Shown piece by piece: positions 47,617 to 58,422 of a DNA stretch of 64,000 bases; within the stretch, counting starts at the first letter, position 1, and each line of letters begins with the position of its first letter. The notes under the pieces were generated by a model. The model did no database searches, was not told the DNA's origin, and saw nothing but the letters and a program-made list of their open reading frames with translations. This DNA comes from Cymbidium sinense. Its lineage: Eukaryota; Streptophyta; Magnoliopsida; Asparagales; Orchidaceae. Where the stretch lies: positions 9,031,179 through 9,095,178 of the forward strand of contig CM038228.1 in the NCBI GenBank assembly GCA_021442155.1. Reading direction: 5' to 3'. Made by a program: the position numbers and the translations under genes.

Positions 47617-47779
47617 TATGATGTAGCGTCACTTGAGGATGCATTTTTTTATGTATTATTAGTGTGTATCGAATCTTGATTCTTTCTTATATTATCATGT
47701 TAATCTTTGTCAATGAAATATTTTTTTGATACGCTCTTATTTTATTTTTTTTATCCGTAATTGGTGAATATTATTGACC

Positions 47780-48145
47780 GGCGATGCTAACCTATACGGA
47801 TGAGGTTGAATTGAATCCACTGAAGGTTTTTGACCTATCTGAGATTGTTTGTCAAAGTGTTACTTAATGATGCTAACCTGTATGGAAGAGGTCGTGGGAT
47901 GTCCACCAAGGACCTTTTGACCTATCCTAAGTATCGGCAAAGTGTTAGTTGATGGCGTTAACGTATGGAAGAGTTCAATTGAATCCAAAATTTTTGATCT
48001 ATCCGAGGTTTGTCAAAGTATTACTTGATGACATTAACGTATGGAAGAGGTCATGGATGTCCACCAAGGACTTTTTGACCTATCCTAGGTATCAGCCAAA
48101 GTGTTACTTGACTTCTTACCTGTATGGAAGAGGTCCGATCTAGTC
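47780..48145. repeat. Tandem repeat of alternating ~80-bp units
   Basis: The phrases for tttttgacctatc and caaagtgttac recur about every 80-85 bases. Two unit types alternate: one with ttgaattgaatcc, the other with atgtccaccaagga, so the real period is about 165 bp (two dimers plus a partial). It lies between the end of the antisense gene and the integrase end. Confidence 0.75.
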
Positions 48146-48424
48146 CCCTTGAGATTGATTATGCCTCAATTGAGATACAACTTGAGTTGTATATTTCTCA
48201 AGTGGGAGGATTAAATGAAGAAGAAATAAGCTTGTAAGAAAAAGCTATAAATTCATTACTTTGATAAGTTCAGCGATACAATCATAAGATAATTTTAACA
48301 CGCATATCAGTTTCAAGAGGAAATAACAACAACAATAATAACAAGTCTTTATTCCACTAAGTGGGATGAAGAGGAAGTGAAACAAGATAAAATAAAAGTT
48401 GCAATAATTATGCAGTAGGAATTA

Positions 48425-49740
48425 CTGATAATATTTTCAGAGATTCTCGGTGTTCCAAGTTCGAGGTAGAGTTTTTTCTTCTGGATCCTTGAGCTTGAAT
48501 GTTCCTGGCTTGACCATAGCTATAACTACATATGGTCCATACCAAAGAGGTGAGAGTTTATTATGTTGAGGGCCTTTGCAGCCGAACTTAGAGACAAAGT
48601 CACCGACAGATATGAGACGAGGTTTTACTCTTCTGTTGAAGTGACGAGCTACCCTTTGGTGATAGGAAGCAGTCCGAAGTAGGGTCATGTCACGAGTTTT
48701 GAGGAGTAGGTCCAGGTGCTGTCGGAGTTTTCTTCATTACCATCATGATCAAATAATTGAACTCTTGGACTTGGAACCTCGATATCTACTGGTATAATAG
48801 CTTCTGTGCCAAAACACAAGTTATATGGTGTCTCACCAGTCGGGGTGTGCGATGTAGTGCGGTAAGCCCAAAGAACATTAGAAAGCTCATCGACCCATTG
48901 CCCCTAGCCTTCTCAAGATGTATTTTTAGTCCTTTAAGTATAGTCCTGTTGGTAGCTTTAGTCTATCCGTTAGTTTGAGGATGTGTTACAGCCATATGTA
49001 GCAGCTGAATGTGAAGATCTTTGCAAAAGGACGTAAAGATTTTTCCAGTAAATTGGGTTCCATTGTCAGTGATGATCTTTGCAGGAAGATCGAATCGACA
49101 TACTATATTTTTCTAAACAAATTATTTAGCATTTATCTCTGTGATTTTAGCGAGTGGTTCGACTTTCACCCATTTAGTGAAGTAGTCGACGGCTAAAATG
49201 ATAAATATTTGTTGCCCTGACACTATCGAAAAAGGTCCCATGGTATCAATTCCCCACTGAGCAAAAGGCCACGGGCTTTGAAGGGATGAGAGCTCTGTAT
49301 GCCGCATGTGAGAGAGGTTAGAGTGCAAATGACAACTTGCATATTTTTTTGTGAACTCCAAGGCATCTTGTTTCATCGTAGGCCAAAAGAGCACTTGCCT
49401 TATAATTTTAAGGGCTAGCGCCCTTCCACCTAGGTGTTCTCCACATATCCCTGAGTAAACCTCTCTTAATGTGTAATCGACCTCTAAAGGTGAGAGGCAT
49501 TTAAGGTACGGTCCAGAGAAAGCTCATTTGTATAGTTCACCTCCGATAATAGTAAAGTTTGAAGCTTGTCTTCGGAGATGAGTTGCAAAAGTTGGGTCTT
49601 CAGGAAGGGTTCCTTCTTGTAGAAAAGACAGGATGGGGTCCATCCATGAATATTCCTTTATCTCATTAATTGCTTGTATTACCCACAACCATGGGATGCT
49701 AGGAAAATATATTTCTTCAACATGCTTTCTCTTAAATAGA
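48425..49740 (-). pseudogene. Integrase of Tat/Retand-like element
   Basis: Frame 49122-49394 has FWPTMKQDALEFTKKYASCH (end of the zinc-binding part) and WGIDTMGPFSIVSGQQIFII (first Asp), FTKWVKVEPLAKIT. Frame 48437-48688 holds the C-terminus: ASYHQRVARHFNRRV, GDFVSKFGCKGPQ and LSPLWYGPYVVIAMVKPGTF, with an intact GPYVV motif and the LPRTWNTENL tail. The part between (48690-49120), which should carry the second Asp and Glu, has no long open frame. Confidence 0.85.
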
Positions 49741-50250
49741 TCTCCAGTAGCAGATGTGGCAAGCTTAGCGAGAGCGTCAGCTCGAGTATTCTTCTCTCCC
49801 AGTATGTGAATGATTTGATTGTCTTGAAATGGGCAAGAAGAGACTTCACCGAGTGGAGATATTGTGCTAGCTGAGGATTATGAGTATTAAAGTTTCCCTC
49901 AACTTGGGCGACAAGGCGAGTCGGTGTGGATTACTAAGTCTTGAGCTTCACTCAAGTCTCTCAACTGCGATGAGAGCCTCATATTTCATATTATTAGTTG
50001 CAGAAATTTTAGTGAAGTCCATACTCTAAGGTATTGGGAAATAAGTAAGATTCTCACCGGCGATGGTACTGAAGCTCCATCAACATAGGGTCCATTGAGG
50101 AGATGAAAGTGTAAGATAGCTCCTGAGTTGGGTAGTGCATTCCACTATAAAGTCTGTGAGTACTTGAGACTTTATAGCAGGTCGAGGTAGAAAATTTATA
50201 TCAAATTCTCCCAATTCTACAGACCATTTAATTAACCTCCCAGATGCTTC
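49740..50250 (-). pseudogene. Archaeal-type RNase H domain of Tat/Retand-like element
   Basis: At about 49965-50020 the minus strand reads FTKISATNNMKYEALIAVER, matching FxASNNEAEYEALIAGL. Stops and frame changes follow. Its position between the first RNase H and integrase is diagnostic for the Tat group. Confidence 0.6.
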
Positions 50251-50256
50251 TGATTT

Positions 50257-50640
50257 CTATAGGATGGCCCTTAATGGTAAATGAGTGTAAACGCTGATAG
50301 TATGAGCTTGAAAGTATGGACGTAATTTTTGCGCTGAGAAAACTAAAGCTAGAGCCACCTTATCTACAAGTGGATAACGACTTTCTATATCAGAGAGAAT
50401 TTTTTTGACATAGTAAATTGGTCGTTGTATCCCATTTTCTTCTCGTACTAAAACTGAGCTTATCGCGTGAGAAGAGACTGCGGGGTATAAGTATAGCATC
50501 TCTCCTTGGATAGGCTTGGATAGTAGGGGTGGAGATGCTAAATACTCCTTTAGTTGCTTAAAAGCAGACTGACATTCATCAGTCCACTGAAAATTATTAT
50601 TTTTAGCTCCCTTTAATATTTTAAAGAATGGCAAGTATCT
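50257..50640 (-). CDS. RNase H domain of Tat/Retand-like element
   Basis: Open frame of 125 codons, in fact the interior of the polyprotein. It has FQWTDECQSAFKQLKEYLAS, PLLSKPIQGEMLYLYPAVSS, GIQRPIYYVKKILSDIESRY and PLVDKVALALVFSAQKLRPY. The first catalytic Asp position (LYLAVSDxAxSAVL) reads YLYPAVSSHAISSVL, so Asp is replaced by Ser and the activity is doubtful. Confidence 0.8.
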   Translation of the reverse strand, partial: RYLPFFKILKGAKNNNFQWTDECQSAFKQLKEYLASPPLLSKPIQGEMLYLYPAVSSHAISSVLVREENGIQRPIYYVKKILSDIESRYPLVDKVALALVFSAQKLRPYFQAHTISVYTHLPLRAIL

Positions 50641-51240
50641 ATCCCCAGAATGGGCTAGGAAGCGGGATAATGCAATAATTCATCCATTTAAATGTTGAAC
50701 TTCCTTAATATTCTTCGGAGGAGTCATATCTTTGAGAGCTTTGATTTTCTCGGGGTTGGCCTCTATCCCACGATGGGTTACCATAAATCCAAGAAATTTT
50801 CCCGACGTAACCCCAAAAGCATATTTGGCTGGGTTGAGTTGCATATTATAATATCAAAGAAGGTTAAAGCATATTTCTAAGTCAAAAATATATTGTGATT
50901 CTTCCAAGCTTTTTACTAACATGTCATCCACATATACCTCCATTGTGCAGCCTAATAGGTCTTTAAAAACCTTATTCATAAGTCGTTGATAAGTAGCACC
51001 GATTTTTAACCCAAACAAAGATAACTTGGTAACGATAAACCTTTATATGTTTGAAATGTTGTAGCTTCTTCATCCGTTGGGTCTATTTTTATTTGGTTAT
51101 AACTAGTAAGCATCCAAAAATTGAGCATTTGATGTCCGGATGATCAACCAACGATCAGAGGAAAAACTATCTTTCTGCAAGCCTTGTTAATTTCTGTAAT
51201 CAATACATATTCTCCATGTTTATTTTCTTAACCATGACAA
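50640..51240 (-). pseudogene. Reverse transcriptase of Tat/Retand-like element
   Basis: The catalytic YVDD box lies at 50923-50934 in EVYVDDMLVKSLEES. The palm and connection region toward 50650 is preserved in pieces. A plus-strand frame at 50692-50880 is its shadow. Upstream, the fingers region is broken by frame changes. Confidence 0.75.
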
Positions 51241-51603
51241 TTTGCTAGCCATGTAGGGTAATGTACCCAGATGAATCCCGAAGCTTGTTAACTTCTTGCT
51301 CAATAGCCTGTAGGCGATCTGGTGCAAAACTTCGCTTCGGATGATCGGTTTGAATGTCGATCTTGAGGGAGTGCATGATCACATTAGGTCACTGGCATGT
51401 CGTCGGACTCCAAGCGAAGATGTCTTGATTTCTGTGCAAGAAGTCTATGTATTTTTCCCTTTGTTCGTCTGAGAGAAGAGATCCAACTTGCACTGTTCGT
51501 AATGGTTGGTCATCTGATAATGCAATAGAGAGTAAGTCTTCAACATGGGAAGCTTTCCGGGGTACTCCTTCATCTCAAAAATTAAAATCTTCGAAGCTGA
51601 AGG

Positions 51604-52000
51604 TCAAAGGCGTGGTTGAGCTTGTCTGAGGTAGCATGATTGCACTATCTGTTGATTTTCACAGACCACCCCAACTCCAACGGGGGTTGAAAATTTTATC
51701 TTGAGATGAGATACTGAAGTGATTGCACCAAAAATTGATTGGAGGGGCCTTCCAAAGATAATATATATTGAACTGACTTGACCATCATGAATTGGATTAG
51801 ATGAGTCACTTGTCGAGAAATTCACCAAGGATAACAGGAGGGTGATTGTCCCTCTACTGCATGGCATTATCAAACCCATAATGGTCCCAGGGTTGGAGCT
51901 TTCAGCCCATGCTAAGAAATGTGGAGTAAAATACATATCAAATAACTTCCATTGTCAATCAAAATTCTCTTAACATTATAAGATGGGTCACGATCCTCGA
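51604..52000 (-). pseudogene. Protease of Tat/Retand-like element
   Basis: At about 51950-51985 the minus strand gives VKRILIDNGSYLI, the active-site region with DNGS for DSGS. Downstream frame 51604-51936 ends SSIYIIFGRPLQSIFGAI, HLKIKFSTPVGVGVVCENQQ, the flap motif (YNxILGRPxL, LKFPTxxGxxxVxGDQ). The two are in different frames. Confidence 0.7.
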
Positions 52001-52250
52001 TGACAAGTGGATCTTGATGAGGAACATGGACTCCTTCTAAGTTTGAGTCATTAAAAGTGATGGAATGATCAATACGAACTTCTTTAACTCTGGCTCTTCA
52101 GAGGTGGTAATGAGAACTTGATTAGATAGTATTGGTCCTCCTGCGATTGTTTCAATTTTCCAATTATTTGATGATTATTTTATTATTTCTATGATGATTG
52201 TCCTGGTTGCCCCCCACTTGGAGGTATGTTTATTTGATTCGCTTGATTCT

Positions 52251-53605
52251 TCATAAATCGATGTATCCTTGTTGAATGAGCCTCTCGATTTCTTCTTTGA
52301 GTTGTTTGCATGCCTCAGTAATATGTCCACGACTTCGATGGAAGTGACAATATTGCTCCTGATTTCCTGAATTTGGTTTCAGTGGATGTGGCCACTTGAT
52401 ATTCTCTTCATCTCGAATAGCCATCAGGAGGTTGACACGAGACGTTGGCGTATTCCTTCGGTCATGGTTCACGCTTGATATGGGGTCATGGAGGGAGATC
52501 ACGCTGCCTTATTGCTTTTTGATGGGACAGCCGGGTCTGCATTCTCTCTTACATTTTCTAGATTGCTCAAATTATTTGATGTAATAGCCTCAAGAGATTT
52601 GTTTCCACATGATGAACCAAGTCGATATGAGCGACCGATTAGTGATGAGTAAAAAGGCCCTGGATGGAGTCCTCCAAGGAAAACTCCTCTTAATAGTTCA
52701 GGGTCTACTCCAGGTATTTGGCGAGCTTCTAAGGAGAACCTCTGGAAGTATTCCTTAAGTGATTCACCCTCATTCTGACGAATGTCGGAGAGATGGGAGG
52801 AATCTTTGATGATCCTCCTGTTTATAATGAACCGTTCCATAAAAATCATGGTGAGTTCATCAAAACTACGGATGGATCCCTTTAGAAGGGAGTAGAACTA
52901 AGTGCGAGCTTGCCCCTTGAGGGTAACGGAAAGACCGCAAAAGCAAGGTGTTAGGAGCTCTTGGATATGCATGATAGTCTTGTAATGGTCGATGTGTTCA
53001 TGTGGGTCAGTCGCCCCATTATAAGAATCAATGCTCGGAAGCTTGAAACCCACGGGAATAGGATGTTGAAGAATAGCTTTAGCTAAAGGTGAGGATTCCT
53101 CATAGCCACGGTGAGGGGAAGATGATTTATCTTGAAGGTGAAATTCATCTGCATTAAGTGTCATAATTCACATATCATGACGGTGTCAAATATAAATGTG
53201 TCAAGCTACCAAAGAATAATTGGTGGATTAGCGGGTTGAGCCGCACGTGATGGGTGAGTAACTAGCGTCAAGGAGATCGATCACGCCGAAGCGAGAACTT
53301 CATTGTTAAGGAGATCGGCATTTTGACCTCACACGGCTAACGATCGATCTTGGGGGATGTGTGTTTGCCGTGGTAATGGCCGTTGTGTTCCTCTCAAAAG
53401 TCGGATTATCTCATTTTGAGACTCTTCCATTCGGTGGACATGATCTTTCAAAGAGATCCATGTCGCACCTTCACCGATAGGGTCACGTCTATTAGGGGGG
53501 AGTGAGGTAGAAGCTTGGTGTCCTTGGTTCAAGGATTGATTTTGAGAGTGACGGGAGTTGGAGCGGTAGGTCCATTGTGACGGGTATTGCGCCTATTGGT
53601 CATAA
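52251..53605 (-). pseudogene. gag of Tat/Retand-like element
   Basis: A possible start is the ATG at 53603, followed by a frameshift into 53329-53532 (LKDHVHRMEESQNEIIRLLR, coiled-coil like). Core 52499-53164: GFKLPSIDSYNGATDPHEHI and NEGESLKEYFQRFSLEARQI, with one TAG at about 52896 where Trp is usual. In the next frame (52251-52502) is the RNA-binding part YCHFHRSRGHITEACKQLKE followed by EIERLIQQGYI, the C-x2-H type knuckle characteristic of Tat/Retand gag. Confidence 0.8.
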
Positions 53606-53644
53606 TGCGGGTGTTCACAAAAATTATGATTGATGGGTTCTTTT

Positions 53645-53660
53645 CCCACAGACGGTGCCA
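53645..53660 (-). other. Primer binding site of Tat/Retand-like element
   Basis: Minus strand TGGCACCGTCTGTGGG, three bases inside the LTR. The form TGGCGCCGT(C/T) is usual for plant Tat/Athila-type elements; here one base differs (A for G). Confidence 0.7.
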
Positions 53661-53663
53661 AAC

Positions 53664-54500
53664 TGTTACGTGCTAGAAAACCAATTGCGGTAGAGTGAAA
53701 GTTTACGCCTTAGCTTTATTACCAGCACACACACAGGTATTTAAAGAGTGAACAAGAAAACTCTAGAATTTTTACGTGAAAACCTCAAAAAGAGGGAAAA
53801 AACCATGGGGCCTAGCCCAATAAAAATCTTCCACTATGTATCTATTTCAGAGTGCAAAATCTTGCCGATAACGGGATTACAGAATTGTATATGAGAAGGG
53901 AACAACAACTATGTAGTCACATGCTCAGCAGTGCCAAGTGGTAGCAGATGATGGTGAACAAATGAGGACATCGACCGACGACGGTCGTCATGATAGAGGC
54001 CGAGATTGTGGCGAGGATCAATGGCGCACGGCGGTGGCCAGGTGGTTGACGACCGTCGAGTGGTGGCAGCATTGTGCTTGGAGAATCTTCAAGCTTTAGA
54101 GCTCTCTCCTCTCTCTTGCTTGGCCTCCTCTCATATGAGGAATGAGGGCTATTTATAGATTGGAGGAGTGACATCTCTGTAAATAAATAGAAAATCTGAA
54201 CCACTCCTCTCCATCGGACGGCTCAAAATGATTCCTTTAATCATTTGATGTATTTTAAGTATTTGAATGCTCAAATAAAGTCAGAATTATGAGATATTGG
54301 GCTTGTTAGATCCGGCTTGTTGAGACGCTCGATTTGACTGTAAACACTCCATGTTTGAGAGCTATTTAGGATTTAACTGATATCCCAAAGTTTCCAACGA
54401 TATCTTAAGTGCTTGATCTCGACTAGTTTCAACTGATGATCAACTTGCTTTTGACATCAAGATTTGTGCTTTGACTAGTAAAATTTTTAGTGTCATATCA
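53664..54500 (-). repeat. 5' LTR of Tat/Retand-like element (837 bp)
   Basis: TGTTACGTGC at the start, GTCATATCA at the end on the plus strand. TATA-like box in element sense near 54150 (plus strand ctatttatag). It differs from the left LTR by many small indels and substitutions, so the insertion is not recent. Confidence 0.85.
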
Positions 54501-54534
54501 ATTATTATTATTATTATTATTATTTTAAAGTATG
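54501..54534. repeat. (ATT)n microsatellite, right of Tat/Retand-like element
   Basis: About nine ATT units; counterpart of 43711-43750. Confidence 0.8.
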
Positions 54535-54739
54535 CATCTTTCATGCCTAAATAAAATTTAGAAATATAAATATTAAATTTAATATATTAGATATATAAAT
54601 ATATGTGAATTACGTATATATATATAAAGGGTGGGTTATGCATAAGAATTTTGGAGGAAATAACATTTGCAAAGAACATTATCATTAATTAAAATTTGGA
54701 TCGATATTGTCTAGTAATTGCAGAGTGCGAGGAATCTCC

Positions 54740-55190
54740 TCTTTTGAATTTCCATTGAATGGTAAGGTACGATCCATCACCATGTAAGGACAATACACAT
54801 CCATCCACCTTCTCGTCATAATTTTGGCCGGCAATTACCTCCGGTGCCATATAAGCGAGCGTTCCCACTCTTCGTTTTCAAGAATGTCACGGCGGTGGCA
54901 TTCGGTGTTAGATTAGGAAAGTTATGTGATGAAGGAGGTGGAATCGCTCTTGAAAAGGGGCTGCTATCAATGTAGAAAATGAGATGCTCAGAAAAGTTTG
55001 AGGATTAGGCAAATGGCATCATCGTCCTCGTGAGTTCACGAAAGTGAAGCGATCGAGCTTGATCATCAAATAGATCAGGTGGTGGTCGAAGCTAGTGGAG
55101 ATATTGTCGATGGTTTTCACTGGAAAGGCCTTGCCGGTGAAGACTTAGACTCGTCGATAGGCCTCACCAAACTCGAAGCCTACTTAATTA
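54740..55190 (-). pseudogene. Protein-kinase-like gene fragment
   Basis: The minus strand at about 54795-54875 reads YMAPEVIAGQNYDEKVD, a very good match to kinase subdomains VIII-IX (APE motif and the following Asp). Further upstream (about 55080-55150) VFTGKAFPVKTIDN resembles the N-lobe sequence around the ATP-binding Lys, but other conserved parts (HRD, DFG) are not seen. It is the only host-gene-like sequence in the window. It ends at the copia element at 55192. Short and without an open frame; it could be a captured or degenerate piece. Confidence 0.4.
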
Positions 55191-55191
55191 T

Positions 55192-55502
55192 TGTGAATAA
55201 GTTGATCATCCGCCTTCCTATTTAGATGAATCTGCAATGCATGATGATAATACAGAAAAGTAAAGACTAGAGAAAACGCGTTAATGAGAATCGAAGGATA
55301 AAGTAAAACCAAAGAGAATAAAGCATAGCTAAAATATATTGATCATATTAAATGAATGGAGGTATATATAGAAGAAGTTAGTTATCATCCAATAGTTAGG
55401 ATTAATCTGTTATGATCAGGTGGTAGTGGCTAAGATAATAATAGAGGTATGGCTGAGCTCTTATATTAGCGATATCGATTTCCGTGTATCAGTTGCTTAT
55501 CA
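55192..55502 (-). repeat. 3' LTR of copia element (311 bp)
   Basis: TGTGAATAAG to GCTTATCA on the plus strand. TATA-like TATATATA in element sense near 55350-55360. Confidence 0.85.
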
Positions 55503-56200
55503 TCCCCCAATGACACGGAGGTGATAGCTTGTGTCAAGTTCATGAAATCTGGAAACCGGAAGAGGTTTTGTAAATATATCTGCTGGCTGATATGTGGAGA
55601 GAATATGAGATACTGAAATTATTTTATTTTGGACATATTCTCGAATGAAATGAAAATCTATTTCAATATATTTTGTTTGAGCGTGAAAAATAAGATTAGT
55701 CGCCAAAGAGAGTGCAGAAGTGTTGTCACAATATAAGTGTGATGGAGAAGATGTTGGTAAGCCAAATTCTTGAGTGAGACGGTGTAACCAAATAAAGTAT
55801 GTAGCAGTAGAAGCCAAAGCATGGAATTCTACCTCTGTGGAAGATCGAGCAACAGTCGGTTGTTTCTTCACTTACCAGGAAACCAAAGTATGACCAAGGA
55901 AACACAATACCCAGTTGTAGAACGCCTGTCTATTAGATCGCTAGCCCAATCACCATCATAAAATGCTATTAAAATCAATGGTCCAGGCAATATTGGTAAG
56001 CCATATGAGAGAGTGCCTTTGATATACCGTAAAAGGCGTTTGAGAAGTTGAAAATGATGAATAGTAGGACTGTGCATATATTGAGATAATTTATTAAGAG
56101 AAAAGGCTATGTCAAGCACTGATAGTGAGGTATTGTAAGGATCCAATAAGTTGACAAAATAGGCGTGAATCTGTAGAAGATAATGTTGTAGTAGTGTTTA
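55500..56200 (-). pseudogene. Copia RNase H
   Basis: Frame 55500-55871: VARSSTEVEFHALASTATYF, HLYCDNTSALSLATNLIFHA and TKYIEIDFHFIREYVQNKII, then HILSTYQPADIFTKPLP, the complete C-terminal half of a copia RNase H. Frame 55868-56146: RRSTTGYCVSLVILWFPGK at the start of the domain, with DWASDLIDRRST. The two overlap by four bases in different frames at 55868, a frameshift in the junction WSSKKQ. Confidence 0.9.
55503..55512 (-). other. Polypurine tract of copia element
   Basis: Plus strand TCCCCCAATG; the element strand reads CATTGGGGGA next to the LTR start TGATAAGC. Confidence 0.7.
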
Positions 56201-56966
56201 ACTGATATTTTGGTGGAGATGGATTTGCCACCGGTTTGGATTGAAGCATTCCAGCTTTCTGTAAAATAGTTGTGGCATATTTTTCTTGATGGAGAAATAT
56301 GTCTGATGCAGAATGACAGGCTTCGATGCCAAGAAAATAGTGAAGTTTGCCCAGATTTTGGAGTTGAAATCAGTTGTGTAAGTCAGTAATGAGTTGTTGT
56401 ATTGCAGTGTCATTATTTCCAGTGATAAGTATGTCATCAACATATATTAAAATGTAGATTTTCTGTCAATATTTTTTACAAAAAAAATAGATAATGATCG
56501 GCTGAACTAGATTGGAAACCCAATTTCTATAAATGAGAAGTGAATGTGGAAAACCATTGTCTTGATGATTGTTTAAGCCCATAGATGGACTTTTTGAGTA
56601 AACAAACATGATTAGGATAAGTTGTATCTCCAGTTGTGACATGTAGACTGTATCATCCAATGTTTCATGTAAGAATGCATTAGAAACATCAAGTTGTAGT
56701 ATGTTCCATTGAAAAGAAGTTGCAACAGTAATAAACATGTGAATTGTAGGAAGTTTTGCCACGGGACTAAAGGTGTCAAAGTAATTTAAGCCATATTCTT
56801 GTTTATAACCTTGAGCTACAAGCCGTGCCTTATGTCGAGCAATAGTACCATTAGCATTGTATTTTGTTTTATAAAGCCATTTGCAACCTAGAATTGTTAG
56901 AGAGGTTGGTCTAGGAACAAGTATCCAGGTTTGTTGGGCTAGAAGGGCATCAAATTCAGTATTCAT
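56200..56966 (-). pseudogene. Copia reverse transcriptase
   Basis: Frame 56466-56966: GCKWLYKTKYNANGTIARHK, ARLVAQGYKQEYGLNYFDTF, SPVAKLPTIHMFITVA and QLDVSNAFLHETLDDTVYM. A frame change follows VYMSQ. The active-site box YVDD is at 56433-56444 in ILIYVDDILITGNND, in the frame continuing from the main one and not in the 81-codon frame at 56198-56443. Confidence 0.9.
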
Positions 56967-57000
56967 AGTTGTTCTCCATTCAGAGTATTTTGCTGCTTCT

Positions 57001-58422
57001 TTATAAGAAGTGGGATCTTTCGGTTGTATAGAAGAGCATGCTGGTGATGTGTTTTGGCTTTAGAGTCTCTATTTGGAGGCGAGTGACCATAGGATGTGTG
57101 CGGTGGATTTGTTTGGATATCAAAAGTTCAGGGGAGGGTATGTTAGAAGACATGGGGTGAGTGGAAGAATAATGAGGAGAAGGATTTGAAGTTACAAAAG
57201 GGGAAACAAGATGAGATTGTTTAGGAAGGGGGAGGGAGGAGGATTGAATGTTTGTTATAGGAACAAGTAGAAAGGACGGATATAGGATGGTTGTGGCCGA
57301 GTAAGTTGGAGAGGGTGAGGTAGTGTATGGAAAGTCATTCATGAAAAGAACATGTCTAGAAATGTGAATGGTTTTGGTTTGTAGATTGTAACATTTATAT
57401 GCTTTATGATTGTTGGAGTAACCTAAGAAAATGCATGGAGAAGCTTTGGGTTGGAGTTTGTGACGTGAGGATCTGGGTATCAGAGGATAGCATAAGCATC
57501 CAAAAATGTGAAGGTGTTTGTATTGTGGGTTTTTATGTAGTAGTAGTTGGTAAGGAGATTTATATTGAGTAGTTGAGGAAGGAAGGTGGTTGATAAGGTA
57601 TACAAATGTATGAAGTGCATGAATCCAAAATTGATATGGAAGTTGTGCTTGGAATAAAAGAGTGTGAACTGTCTTGATAAGATGATGATGTTTTCGCTCT
57701 GCAATTCCATTTTGTTGGGGAGTATATGGAGCACTGAATTGATGAATGATCCCAGATTTTTGTAGATGTTGTTTGAAATTAGTGAAGATATATTCTTCTC
57801 CTCCATAAGAATGGTGAATTTTTATGGGCTTTTTAAAAGATAGTTCAGCATATGTTTGAAATTTAAGAAAATGGGAAAACACTTTAAATTTTTGTCTCAT
57901 AGGGTATACCCAAATAAAATGAGAGAAATCATCAACAAAAAGAAGATAATATTGATATCCATCAGTAGATAAAACTGGGGAAGGTCCCCATACATCACTA
58001 TGTATTAAATCTAACAGCATATAAATTTTTGAACTGGAAATATTAAAAGGTAATCTATGAGCTTTGGCAGTAGCACATAAAGGACAATGATGATCATTTG
58101 TTGGCAGATGAAGTCGAGATTGAATTATTTGGGAGGGGTGGCCCAACCGACGATGCCAAAGAACAGAGGAAATATCAGTTGATGCATGAGCTTCAATTTG
58201 ATTTGGCAATACAGAAGGTTTAGTGCGATAGAGACCTTGGTGTGAAGGTTCGTGAAGGAGAACTTTGTTGGTCTTCAGGTCCTTAATCACAAAACCAGAA
58301 GAATCAAAGGTCATAGAACAATTATTATCCTTGGTGAGTTTATAAATTGAAATGAGATTTTGGGATAAATGTGGTATATGAAGCAATGAATTTAGGTGTA
58401 ACTTACGGGTTGGTGTAGGCAA
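57001..58422 (-). CDS. Copia integrase
   Basis: Open frame of 473 codons, the longest in the window. It starts with the end of the protease (HIPHLSQNLISIYKLTKD). The zinc-binding part is LWHRRLGHPS with CPLCATAKAHRLPF (residues about 88-128). Catalytic region: LDLIHSDVWGPSP (first Asp), KIHHSYGGEEY where the second Asp (usually QSDGGGEY) is Tyr, and PQQNGIAERKHHHL with the Glu present. After residue about 300 the C-terminal part with HIFGCLCYPLI and CIFLGYSNNHKAYKCYN. The open frame is long but the D-to-Y change should abolish integration. Shadow frames overlap it at 57480-57806. Confidence 0.92.
   Translation of the reverse strand: MPTPTRKLHLNSLLHIPHLSQNLISIYKLTKDNNCSMTFDSSGFVIKDLKTNKVLLHEPSHQGLYRTKPSVLPNQIEAHASTDISSVLWHRRLGHPSQIIQSRLHLPTNDHHCPLCATAKAHRLPFNISSSKIYMLLDLIHSDVWGPSPVLSTDGYQYYLLFVDDFSHFIWVYPMRQKFKVFSHFLKFQTYAELSFKKPIKIHHSYGGEEYIFTNFKQHLQKSGIIHQFSAPYTPQQNGIAERKHHHLIKTVHTLLFQAQLPYQFWIHALHTFVYLINHLPSSTTQYKSPYQLLLHKNPQYKHLHIFGCLCYPLIPRSSRHKLQPKASPCIFLGYSNNHKAYKCYNLQTKTIHISRHVLFMNDFPYTTSPSPTYSATTILYPSFLLVPITNIQSSSLPLPKQSHLVSPFVTSNPSPHYSSTHPMSSNIPSPELLISKQIHRTHPMVTRLQIETLKPKHITSMLFYTTERSHFL

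Larger units (their letters stand above)
43751..54500 (-). mobile_element. Tat/Retand-like Ty3/gypsy element with antisense gene (10.75 kb)
   Basis: LTRs at 43751-44570 and 53664-54500; primer site at 53645-53660. Minus-strand order is gag, protease, RT, RNase H, archaeal-type RNase H, integrase. Between integrase and 3' LTR are tandem repeats and a plus-strand gene. This layout (two RNase H domains, antisense gene, repeat-rich 3' region) is that of the Tat group including Grande and Retand. Stops and frameshifts in gag and pol make it non-autonomous, but it is much better kept than its relative at 40.4-43.7 kb. Confidence 0.88.

Noticed and set aside
55187..55191. ATTAT as target duplication of the copia element
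   Set aside because: The five bases after the right LTR are GTTCT, so no match; the right flank may have changed or been lost next to the CT repeat.
56198..56443. 81-codon frame in copia RT
   Set aside because: The YVDD box reads in the neighbouring frame; this one is a shadow.
57480..57806. 108-codon minus-strand frame inside copia integrase
   Set aside because: Fully contained in the integrase frame in a different phase; a shadow.
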